Both the position numbers and the translations under genes were made by a program. Below, piece by piece: positions 34,420 to 41,152 of a stretch of 41,152 nucleotides of DNA. The notes under the pieces were generated by a model, which saw nothing but the letters and a program-made list of their open reading frames with translations, made no database searches and was not told the origin of the DNA. The first letter of the stretch is position 1. Each line of letters begins with the position of its first letter. Source of the DNA: an uncultured Collinsella sp. (GTDB lineage: Bacteria > Actinomycetota > Coriobacteriia > Coriobacteriales > Coriobacteriaceae); contig CALJMO010000055.1 of assembly GCA_937982065.1 (NCBI GenBank), forward strand, positions 1 to 41,152, given 5' to 3'.

Positions 34420-35799
34420 GTGCGTGCGTTTGCTCGACAAATGACAGAGCGTATGAAGGCGGTGACGGCAGCAGGTGCCGTTGCTGCCTTTTGGCTTGCC
34501 GTGTGGGTCTTTGCAGCAGCACTGGTGGCGCAGCCGTTGATTTTGCCGGGGCCAGGCACTGTTGCGATGGCGTTGCTGCGCCTGGTGTGCGATGGCGGTA
34601 CCTGGGCGATTTTGGCGGGCTCGGGCGCGCGGATATTGGGCGGGCTGGCGCTTGCCGCGGTGTGCGGCGGTGTGCTGGCGGGGGCCTCGGTGCGGTCGCG
34701 AACGTTTGCCCGCCTGGTGGCGCCGGCGCTTTCGTTTGTTAAGGCGACACCGGTTGCCTGCGTGGTGGTCCTGCTGCTCATTTGGTTGGGGTCGGCGCGC
34801 GTGAGCATTGCGGCGGTCTTTTTGATGGCGCTGCCGGGCGTGTATTTTTCGCTGGTTGAGGGTTTGACGCAAGCGGATAAGCCACTGGAGCAGATGTTTC
34901 GTCTGCATGGCGTGCGGGGTTGGCGTCTGTTTTGCGCCCACACCTGGCGCGAGGTCCTGCCGTTTGTGCTTTCGTGTTCCCGCGCCGTGATTGGCATGAG
35001 CTGGAAGGCCGGCGTGGCGGCGGAGCTCATCGGCATGGCGACGGGCACCGTGGGCGAACGCATCTATCAGGCGAAGCTGCTCATCGAGACGGCTGACCTG
35101 CTGGCGTGGACCGTGCTGGTCGTTGCCGCCTCGTGGGCGTGCGAGCGTGTGCTGGTGTGGCTGCTGCGGGTTTCGGGGCCCGTAGCGTGGCGCGCTGCCG
35201 TGCGGGCGCATGGGTGTGGTAGTCGCGGACGTGCGGGCGGCTCTGCTGGCGGCAGGGCTGCTGCGGAGCTTGCGCTCGCCGTGGGCGACCGAGCGCCCTG
35301 GGCGCCGGCGCTCGATGGACTGGTACTTCGCGTTTCTGCTGGTGGGCGCACCTGCGTGATGGGCGCTTCGGGCGTGGGCAAGTCGACGCTGCTTGCGCTG
35401 GCGGCGGGCGAGTGCGCGCCGTGCTCCATGGTGTTTCAGGATGTGTGCCTGGTCGAGGACGCTTCTGCCTTGGATAATGTGCTGGTGTGCGCCGACGCGC
35501 GCGTGGATGCCTCGAGTGCCGCAGCCCTGTTGCGCCTGCTGGTACCGGGGATCGATGTGCATGCACGCGTGGCTGAGCTCTCGGGTGGGCAGCGTCGTCG
35601 CGTCGAGATTGCCCGAGCCCTGCTGTGCCCGGGCGGCGCAGTGATTCTGGACGAGCCCTTTACCGGTCTAGACATCGCTGCGCGCGACGCATGCACCGAG
35701 GTCGTGCTCGACTTGCTCGACGGCCGTATGCTGTTGCTTGCCACGCACGATTCCGCTGACGCTCGGGCCCTCAATATTTCGGACATCATCACGCTCTAA
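34420..35799 (+). CDS. Fused ABC transporter permease and ATP-binding protein
   Basis: 459-residue single-chain transporter half. Residues 1-250 or so form a BPD-type permease with five or six membrane spans and the EAA-like loop (LEQMFRLHGVRGWRLFCAHTWREVLP). Residues 280-459 form the ATPase: Walker A GASGVGKST (315-323), signature LSGGQRRR (from 387), Walker B AVILDEPF and the H-loop LLATHD. The ATPase is short; only about 15 residues separate Walker A from the Q-loop (VFQDV) against about 40 normally. In most relatives permease and ATPase are separate genes. The GTG start is 3 nt after the preceding stop with GGAG 6 nt upstream. Confidence 0.88.
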   Translation: MRAFARQMTERMKAVTAAGAVAAFWLAVWVFAAALVAQPLILPGPGTVAMALLRLVCDGGTWAILAGSGARILGGLALAAVCGGVLAGASVRSRTFARLVAPALSFVKATPVACVVVLLLIWLGSARVSIAAVFLMALPGVYFSLVEGLTQADKPLEQMFRLHGVRGWRLFCAHTWREVLPFVLSCSRAVIGMSWKAGVAAELIGMATGTVGERIYQAKLLIETADLLAWTVLVVAASWACERVLVWLLRVSGPVAWRAAVRAHGCGSRGRAGGSAGGRAAAELALAVGDRAPWAPALDGLVLRVSAGGRTCVMGASGVGKSTLLALAAGECAPCSMVFQDVCLVEDASALDNVLVCADARVDASSAAALLRLLVPGIDVHARVAELSGGQRRRVEIARALLCPGGAVILDEPFTGLDIAARDACTEVVLDLLDGRMLLLATHDSADARALNISDIITL

Positions 35800-35858
35800 A
35801 GACTTACTCAGCAACAAATTGATCCGTTTTTTCTCCGTCCCCATGGGGTCGGGTATGG

Positions 35859-35901
35859 TATTCTATCTACGGGGTAATACTTAGGAATACCAAGTAATAC
35901 C
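35859..35901 (+). promoter_or_regulatory. Extended -10 promoter and GGTAATAC palindromic operator
   Basis: TGGTATTCT gives an extended -10 (TATTCT at 35859-35864). Nine bp downstream, GGTAATACTT (35873-35882) and AAGTAATACC (35892-35901) are inverted with one mismatch, with AATACC between them as a third half-site. It is well placed for autoregulation by the ribbon-helix-helix-like protein at 36015. Confidence 0.6.
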
Positions 35902-36014
35902 AACGCCGTAGAACAAACTCCAGATGCGGGCCAATCGGGTTGCCTTCACAGCCCGTCGCCCAGCCGCGTGGCCCGCATCCATCCGCACCACCGTCGTTTC
36001 AAGAAGGAAGCGCC

Positions 36015-36218
36015 ATGGCAGAACACATGACCCCGGTTGTCGCGAAGGTTTTGCCCGAGGAAAAGGCGGCCTTCGCGGCGGCAACCCAGCTCGTGGGCAC
36101 CACACCGTCCAACGCCATCCGCATGTTCATCGCCGCTTTCAATCGCTGCGGCACCTTCCCGTTCGACATCTCGCCGAGCGGGGCTTTTGGCGCTGCGCCC
36201 GATTCTCATCAACAATGA
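36015..36218 (+). CDS. RelB/DinJ-like ribbon-helix-helix protein, orphan antitoxin
   Basis: 67-residue protein of the RelB/DinJ type: PVVAKVLPEEKAAFAAATQLVGTTPSNAIRMFIAAFNRCGTFPFDI follows the family pattern (beta strand, helix, T-x-S-x-A-I-x-M-F, then G-x-x-PF). It should bind DNA as a dimer. AAGAAGGAA precedes the ATG by 5 nt. No RelE/YafQ-type toxin lies on either side: downstream is a palindrome and then a CPBP protease. It may be a degraded toxin-antitoxin pair or a free-standing regulator. Confidence 0.75.
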   Translation: MAEHMTPVVAKVLPEEKAAFAAATQLVGTTPSNAIRMFIAAFNRCGTFPFDISPSGAFGAAPDSHQQ

Positions 36219-36231
36219 CTGTCCCAAACTG

Positions 36232-36289
36232 CCGGCACTTGGGGACGTTCCTTTTCAGCCGGCAGTTAAGGAACGTCCCTAAGTGCCGG
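36232..36289. repeat. 58-bp palindrome of the GTCCC type
   Basis: 22-bp arms (36232-36253 and 36268-36289) with one mismatch. The loop contains GCCGGCAG, which can instead pair with CTGCCGGC upstream. A half copy is at 24732-24763. It ends 17 bp before the CPBP ATG. Confidence 0.85.
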
Positions 36290-36306
36290 GTTTTGAGGAG
36301 GTTGGC

Positions 36307-37218
36307 ATGCTCAATGCGATGGCGTGGGCGCTTGCCTGTTTTGGCGTTGTCGCTGCCGATATAGCCCTGAGCGTGGTTCTGTTTTCAGTTCTCGATGCCG
36401 TGTCGGTGCTGACGGGTTTCCCGATCGACAACCTCGATATTCAATGGTTCCAGGCTGCCGCTCAGACGGCGTCATTTTTGATGGCGCTGCTGTGGTGGCG
36501 TTATCTGTGGCCCCGCTCCTTCATGGCGCGCCGGCAAGGCGAGCGCCCGCTCGGTGGGGGAGCAAGCGCGGCATGGAAGCGCATTGTCTGCGTTGTCGTG
36601 ATCGGCCTATCCATGCAGGTGGTCATTAGCTACCTATGCGACGGCGTGCTGTCGCTGCTGCCCGAGGTCGCGGCAGACTATAGCGAGCTCGTCGAGGAAA
36701 CGGGCATGGGCGATACCAGCCTTCTTGCCGTCCTGACCACGGTGCTCGGCGCGCCGTTTTGCGAGGAACTGCTGGTGCGCGGCATCATCTTTGAGTTTTC
36801 GCTGCGTGCGTTTAATCCACAGTGCCGTTCGCTCTGGAAGCGCCGGCGCCGCGCGAACGCGCAGGACGGCGCCATAGTGCCCTGGGCGGCCCCGAGTACC
36901 TGGGGCGTCGCCGCGGCAATCGTGCTGCAGGCGGCGGTCTTCGGCTTTATGCACATGAACTGGGTGCAGGGCTGCTATGCGGGCGCCGCCGCCCTCATTT
37001 TTGGTTGGGTGCTCGTGACCACCGGAAAGCTCCGCTACACGATCCTGCTGCACTTTGCCTTTAATGCCGGGTCGTATCTCATGACGATGCTCTGGCTTGT
37101 GAACACGCCGCTCGACGTGGCGGTCACGGTTGCCATCGCCGGCATCATCCTCGTGGAGGCGATGCGCTCACTGCGCCACGCATGCGAGACGGACATAGCG
37201 ACGGCACCGCTGCCTTAG
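36307..37218 (+). CDS. CPBP-family intramembrane metalloprotease
   Basis: 303-residue multi-pass membrane protein of the CPBP (CAAX protease/bacteriocin-processing) family. The catalytic motifs are complete: EELLVRG (E153, E154, R158), FGFMHMNW (H216) and HFAFNAGS (H249, N253). A basic cytoplasmic insertion (WKRRRRANAQDG) lies between the first two. The ATG at 36307 has GAGGAGG 5 nt upstream; a GTG at 36283 falls inside the palindrome and is unlikely. It converges on the YgiQ gene, sharing 4 bp at the stop codons. Substrate unknown; family roles include immunity and protein processing. Confidence 0.9.
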   Translation: MLNAMAWALACFGVVAADIALSVVLFSVLDAVSVLTGFPIDNLDIQWFQAAAQTASFLMALLWWRYLWPRSFMARRQGERPLGGGASAAWKRIVCVVVIGLSMQVVISYLCDGVLSLLPEVAADYSELVEETGMGDTSLLAVLTTVLGAPFCEELLVRGIIFEFSLRAFNPQCRSLWKRRRRANAQDGAIVPWAAPSTWGVAAAIVLQAAVFGFMHMNWVQGCYAGAAALIFGWVLVTTGKLRYTILLHFAFNAGSYLMTMLWLVNTPLDVAVTVAIAGIILVEAMRSLRHACETDIATAPLP

Positions 37219-39362
37219 TTGCGCCTGCCGCCGCCGTTGGCACCCTGACGCCCCTGGGCCGCGCGGTTGCGGCCGGCAGTGTTCTGCGCGCGCGACATGC
37301 CGCCGTGACCCTTGCTGCCCTTAGGCCCCTTGCCGGCGCCGCCAGCGCCACCGTGGGCCTTGCCGCCCTTATTGCCGGTGCCATGTCCGCCGCCAGCAGA
37401 CGTCTCGCCCGGTCGCGGCGGCACGGGACGGATCAGGCAATGCTTGGTGTAGCCGATCAGATCGCGGCGGCCGGCCTTCTCCAGCGCCTCACGTACCAGC
37501 TTGTAGTTCTCGGGCTTGCGATACTGGATGAGCGCGCGTTGCATGGCCTTCTCGTGCGGGTCGCGCGCCACGTAGATCGGCTCCATGGTGCGCGGGTCCA
37601 CGCCGGTGTAGTACATGCAGGTCGACATGGTGGACGGCGTAGGGTAGAAGTCCTGCACCTGCTCGGGCATGTAGCCCATGTCGCGCACGGCCTCGGCAAG
37701 GTCCACGGCTTCCTTCATCGTCGAGCCGGGGTGGCTCGAGATCAGATACGGCACCACGTACTGCTTGAGTCCGTACTCGCGGTTCAGGCGCTCAAATTTG
37801 CGACAGAACGCATCGTAGACGGCGCGGCTCGGCTTGCCCATCACGGAGAGCACCGCGTCGCTCACATGCTCGGGCGCCACGCGTAGCTGGCCCGAGACAT
37901 GGTGCTCCAGCAGCTCGCGCAAAAACTCGTCCGAGGCATCGGCCATAGTGTAGTCAAAACGGATGCCGCTGCGGACGAAGACCTTCTTGACGCCCGGCAG
38001 CTGGCGTAGGTCGCGCAGCAGCTGCGTGTAGCCGCTCTCGTCGACCACCATGTTCTTGCACACGCTCGGCCACAGGCAGCGCTTGTTCTTGCACACGCCG
38101 TGCTTGAGCTGCTTGTCGCAGGCGGGGCGGCTAAAGTTGGCCGTCGGTCCGCCCACGTCGTTGATATAGCCCTTAAACTCGGGATCGCGCGTGAGCAGCT
38201 CGGCCTCGCGCATGATCGAGTCGTGGCTGCGCATCTGCAACACGCGGCCCTGGTGGAAGGTGAGGGCGCAAAACGAGCACTCACCAAAACAGCCGCGGTT
38301 GGAGCTTATGGAAAACTTGATCTCAGCAAAGGCCGGCACGCCGCCCGCCGCGTCGTAATCGGGATGCCAGTCGCGTGCGTAGGGGAGTTCGGCCACCTCG
38401 TCCATCTCATCGGTAGTGAGCGTCGCCGACGGCGGGTTTTGCACCACATAGACGCTGTTGGGGTAGGGCTCTACCAGGCGATGCCCGGTGATGGGGTCCA
38501 TATTCTGTTGCTGCACGTTAAAGCTGCGCGCGTAGTTGAGCTTGTCGGCGGTAAGGTCGTCCCAGCTGGGCAGCAGATCGTAGTCGTAGACCTCGTCGAG
38601 CGAGCCTGTGCGGTAGACGGTGCCGTTGATATAGGTGATCTGATCGACGGGCAGTCCCGCGTCGAGCGCGTCGGCGATCTCGACGATCGCGTGCTCGCCC
38701 ATGCCGTAGATGAGGATGTCGGCGCCCGAGTCGAGCAGTACCGAGCGCTTGAGCTTGTCCTGCCAGTAGTCGTAGTGGGCCAGGCGGCGCAGGCTCGCCT
38801 CGATGCCGCCGATGATGATGGGGGCGTCCTTGAACGTCTGGCGGATGAGGTTGCCGTAGACCGTGACAGCTCGGTTGGGACGGTGCCCCTCCTCGCCACC
38901 GGGAGTGTAGGCGTCGGTGTGGCGGCGGTGCTTGGTCACCGAATAGTGGTTGACCATGGAGTCCATGTTGCCGGCACTGACGAGAAAGCCCAGGCGCGGC
39001 TCGCCGAGCACGGTGATGCTGGCGGGGTCGGTCCAATCGGGCTGGCAGATGATGCCCACCTTGTAGCCGTGTGCGTCGAGTACGCGGCTGACGATGGCCA
39101 TACCAAAGCTGGGATGGTCCACGTAGGCGTCGCCGCAGATGTAGACAAAGTCGCACTGGTCCCAGCCGCGCGCATCCATGTCGGCGCGGCTGACGGGGAG
39201 GAACTTATCGCGGCCCGGTCGCCAGGGGCGGGCGGGCGTCGCTTGGGAATGCTTGGTGCGGGCGACCGTGGCCTGCGCCTTACCGCCACGCTTTTGCTGC
39301 TGGCCCTGTTTGCCCTGTTGACTGCGCTGGTTGTTCTGAGCGTGCTGAGGCTTTTTTGCCAC
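37215..39362 (-). CDS. YgiQ-family radical SAM protein
   Basis: 715 residues from a GTG at 39362 preceded by GGGAGGG; the open frame runs further upstream but without a site. An N-terminal Gln/Lys/Arg-rich stretch (1-60) leads to a B12-binding-like region and the radical SAM motif CFGECSFC (C358, C362, C365), followed by extra cysteines (CDKQLKHGVCKNKRCLWPSVC) that may bind a second cluster. The tail is Gly/Lys/Arg-rich low complexity. The family is widespread and its reaction is not established. It overlaps the convergent CPBP gene by 4 bp with no terminator between them. Confidence 0.93.
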   Translation of the reverse strand: MAKKPQHAQNNQRSQQGKQGQQQKRGGKAQATVARTKHSQATPARPWRPGRDKFLPVSRADMDARGWDQCDFVYICGDAYVDHPSFGMAIVSRVLDAHGYKVGIICQPDWTDPASITVLGEPRLGFLVSAGNMDSMVNHYSVTKHRRHTDAYTPGGEEGHRPNRAVTVYGNLIRQTFKDAPIIIGGIEASLRRLAHYDYWQDKLKRSVLLDSGADILIYGMGEHAIVEIADALDAGLPVDQITYINGTVYRTGSLDEVYDYDLLPSWDDLTADKLNYARSFNVQQQNMDPITGHRLVEPYPNSVYVVQNPPSATLTTDEMDEVAELPYARDWHPDYDAAGGVPAFAEIKFSISSNRGCFGECSFCALTFHQGRVLQMRSHDSIMREAELLTRDPEFKGYINDVGGPTANFSRPACDKQLKHGVCKNKRCLWPSVCKNMVVDESGYTQLLRDLRQLPGVKKVFVRSGIRFDYTMADASDEFLRELLEHHVSGQLRVAPEHVSDAVLSVMGKPSRAVYDAFCRKFERLNREYGLKQYVVPYLISSHPGSTMKEAVDLAEAVRDMGYMPEQVQDFYPTPSTMSTCMYYTGVDPRTMEPIYVARDPHEKAMQRALIQYRKPENYKLVREALEKAGRRDLIGYTKHCLIRPVPPRPGETSAGGGHGTGNKGGKAHGGAGGAGKGPKGSKGHGGMSRAQNTAGRNRAAQGRQGANGGGRRN

Positions 39363-39612
39363 GATCCCTCCCGGTGTCTGTATGCTGCACGTAATTGTAA
39401 CCAGTCTTTTTGGGACGGCGCTAAAAAGACTGGTGGAGTACACGAGGCGTCGGGTGTCGGCGCCGCGCCCGCTGTTTGTTTCCAGACTGTGTATCTGCGC
39501 GTTGGAGAACCCGTCTCGCGCGCACGCCATGTTGTCAATGGGTTACAGTATGAACGGCGGCTATGTTTCCGCCAACGCACGAGAGAGTCGTCAACAAGGA
39601 GGATGCACGACG

Positions 39613-40329
39613 ATGCAGCGTGCCAAACAGATATCGGAGTCCATCGAGCTGGGCATTATCTTGGCGCTCGCCGGTGGCTTTATGGACGTCTATTCGTACA
39701 TTGGGCGCGATCATGTTTTCGCCAACGCGCAGACAGGCAACATCCTGCTCGTGGGCGTGAGCATCTCGGAGGGCAACTGGGCACTTGCGGGACGCTATTT
39801 CTTCCCCGTGGTGTCGTTTGCCGTGGGCATTATGCTTGCCGATCTGGTACACGAGCGGTTTGGCAGCGTGATTCACTGGCGCCAGGTAACGGTGTTCTTT
39901 GAAGCCGTCATCTTGCTGGGCGTGAGCTTTATCCCCGGTGGCGGTTACAACCTGCTCGCCAACTGCCTCACCTCGTTTGCCTGCGGCATGCAGGTCGAGA
40001 GCTTCCGCAAGATCCACGGTCACGGCATCGCTACGACCATGTGCATCGGCAACTTGCGCAACGCGCTGCAAAACGTGGACGATTACATCATCACCCACAG
40101 GCGCGGCTTTTTGGAAAACGGCTTGCTGTATTTTGGCGTGATCTTCACCTTTGTGTTTGGTGCCGTGTTGGGCAACTGGTGTATTGAGCGCATAGGCCTG
40201 CACGCCATCGTCGTGGCGAGCTTGCTGCTGTTTGTCGCGTTTGCCATCATGTTCATCGACCGCGAGCGCGACTTGCGCTTACGCTGGAAGGTTGCGGCCG
40301 AGGCTTGGAAAGAGGGCTGCCGAAAGTAA
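39613..40329 (+). CDS. DUF1275 (YoaK-like) membrane protein
   Basis: 238-residue protein with about six membrane segments. The family signature GGFMDVYSYIGRDHVFANAQTGN is near residues 20-42, with FACGMQVESFRK and TTMCIGNLRNAL later. AAGGAGG lies 10 nt before the ATG at 39613. An upstream ATG directly abutting the ribosome site is unlikely. Function of the family is unknown. A strong terminator follows. Confidence 0.88.
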   Translation: MQRAKQISESIELGIILALAGGFMDVYSYIGRDHVFANAQTGNILLVGVSISEGNWALAGRYFFPVVSFAVGIMLADLVHERFGSVIHWRQVTVFFEAVILLGVSFIPGGGYNLLANCLTSFACGMQVESFRKIHGHGIATTMCIGNLRNALQNVDDYIITHRRGFLENGLLYFGVIFTFVFGAVLGNWCIERIGLHAIVVASLLLFVAFAIMFIDRERDLRLRWKVAAEAWKEGCRK

Positions 40330-40332
40330 CCG

Positions 40333-40371
40333 ATTGCGGCAAAGGGGCTGTTCCTTTGCCGCAATATTTTT
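40333..40371 (+). terminator. Strong intrinsic terminator after the DUF1275 gene
   Basis: ATTGCGGCAAAGG (40333-40345) and CCTTTGCCGCAAT (40353-40365) are perfect arms with a 7-nt loop, followed by ATTTTTC. Confidence 0.93.
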
Positions 40372-40380
40372 CATCATCTG

Positions 40381-40435
40381 TTGAAACGCTTTAACACTTT
40401 TGACGTTCTCACGCGTTTTTGTTTCAAAAGCGTTA
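40381..40435 (+). promoter_or_regulatory. Two LacI/GalR-like operator sites upstream of fucO
   Basis: TTGAAACGCTTTAA (40381-40394) fits the central-CG palindrome of LacI-family sites. GTTTCAAAAGCGTTA (40421-40435) is a second, weaker site. A TTGACG (40400-40405) may be a -35 element between them. Confidence 0.45.
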
Positions 40436-40493
40436 GGATGGAACTTATAGCGCGGGGCGTAATAGGTGCCCCGCACACGATGGGAGGCTATCA

Positions 40494-41152
40494 ATGGCTA
40501 ATCGTTTCGTTCTCAATACCATCTCTTATCATGGTTCCGGCGCCATCAAGGAGATTCCCGGCGAGCTCCAGCGTCGCGGCTACAAGAAGATCTTCGTCTG
40601 CTCCGACCCCGATCTGGTCAAGTTTGGCGTTACCGCTAAGGTGACCGACGAGCTCGACGCTGCCGGCATCGCTTGGAGCCTCTACTCCGAGATCAAGCCC
40701 AACCCCACTATCCAGAACGTCAAGGACGGCGTCGAGGCCTTCAAGGCCGCCGAGGCTGACGCTATCGTGACCATCGGTGGCGGCTCCTCCATGGACACTG
40801 CCAAGGCCATCGGCATCATCATCAACAACCCCGAGTTCGCCGATGTCCGCAGCCTCGAGGGCGTTGCTCCCACTAAGAACCACGCCGTGTTCACCATCGC
40901 TGTGCCGACGACTGCCGGTACCGCCGCCGAGGTGACCATCAACTACGTCATCACCGACCCCGAGAAGGTCCGCAAGTTCGTGTGCGTCGACACCAACGAC
41001 GCTCCCGAGGTCGCCGTCGTCGACCCCGATATGATGGCCTCCATGCCTGCCGGCCTGACCGCCTCTACCGGCATGGACGCTCTGACCCACGCCATCGAGG
41101 GCTACACCACCAAGGGCGCTTGGGAGCTCTCCGACATGTTCCACTTTGAGGC
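40494..41152 (+). CDS. fucO: Lactaldehyde reductase / 1,2-propanediol oxidoreductase FucO (cut by window end)
   Basis: Group III iron-dependent alcohol dehydrogenase reducing L-lactaldehyde to 1,2-propanediol with NADH; 219 codons are visible and the 3' part lies outside the window. It closely follows the E. coli FucO pattern: KAIGIIINNPEFADVRSLEG, PTTAGTAAEVTINYVITD, and the metal ligands D195 and H199 in MDALTHAIEGY; the later histidines are missing with the C-terminus. The nucleotide motif is GGGSSMDTAKA. GGGAGG lies upstream of the ATG. Candidate LacI-type operators precede it. Confidence 0.9.
   Translation, partial: MANRFVLNTISYHGSGAIKEIPGELQRRGYKKIFVCSDPDLVKFGVTAKVTDELDAAGIAWSLYSEIKPNPTIQNVKDGVEAFKAAEADAIVTIGGGSSMDTAKAIGIIINNPEFADVRSLEGVAPTKNHAVFTIAVPTTAGTAAEVTINYVITDPEKVRKFVCVDTNDAPEVAVVDPDMMASMPAGLTASTGMDALTHAIEGYTTKGAWELSDMFHFE

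Overview
The window reads as a chromosome segment of a gut Actinomycetota of class Coriobacteriia, most likely Collinsella. This is an inference from gene content and style: GC-rich codon use, an [FeFe] hydrogenase, an alpha-glucoside PTS, GltBD, a DEAD-box helicase with a long Arg/Gly tail, and many Asp/Glu/Arg-rich soluble proteins. No rRNA, tRNA, CRISPR array, phage gene or recognisable transposase was seen.

Layout. 1-2300 (minus strand): phosphoglycerate mutase gpmA followed by an Nramp metal transporter. 2766-8959 (plus): glutamate synthase gltB-gltD. 9312-12958 (plus): an unrecognised protein, an AbiEi-like/DUF559-type nuclease-fold protein and an amidohydrolase. 13064-16774 (minus): a copper module copA-copZ-csoR with a CsoR-type operator in front of copA, then a small membrane zinc-ribbon protein. 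17186-20403 (minus): an FHA-domain protein and a Ser/Thr kinase whose frame is broken by one missing base. 20992-23250 (plus): DEAD-box helicase. 23872-24633 (plus): flavodoxin/ferredoxin protein. 24977-29464 (plus): PTS operon (EIIA, BglG/LicT-type antiterminator, EIICB, GH4 6-phospho-alpha-glucosidase) with a candidate antiterminator/terminator leader. 29721-35799 (plus): a tightly packed operon of an NADH_4Fe-4S/GltD-like fusion flavoprotein, [FeFe] hydrogenase, lipoprotein solute-binding protein and a single-chain ABC permease-ATPase. 36015-41152: orphan RelB/DinJ-like protein, CPBP protease, YgiQ radical-SAM protein (minus), DUF1275 membrane protein, and the start of fucO, cut by the window edge.

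How the genes work together. The PTS operon should import and phosphorylate an alpha-glucoside and cleave it inside the cell, under a sugar-responsive antiterminator. The hydrogenase operon offers an electron outlet linking NAD(P)H or ferredoxin to H2, and fucO would be another fermentative redox sink. CsoR, CopZ and CopA form a self-contained copper sensing, chaperoning and export unit. GltBD handles ammonia assimilation.

The most striking signal is not a gene. Twelve copies of a 59-bp (once 60-bp) palindromic element, with 17-bp arms ending in the core TCTGTAACA/TGTTACAGA around a variable 25-nt centre, sit in five intergenic clusters. Within every cluster the copies repeat with a pitch of 80-81 bp. 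Two more partial copies occur. Two clusters bracket the AbiEi-like/DUF559 gene, and two others lie between divergent genes, which argues against a simple terminator role. Several unrelated intergenic palindromes (47, 58, 61, 63 and 100 bp) show that this genome is rich in dispersed hairpin-forming DNA.
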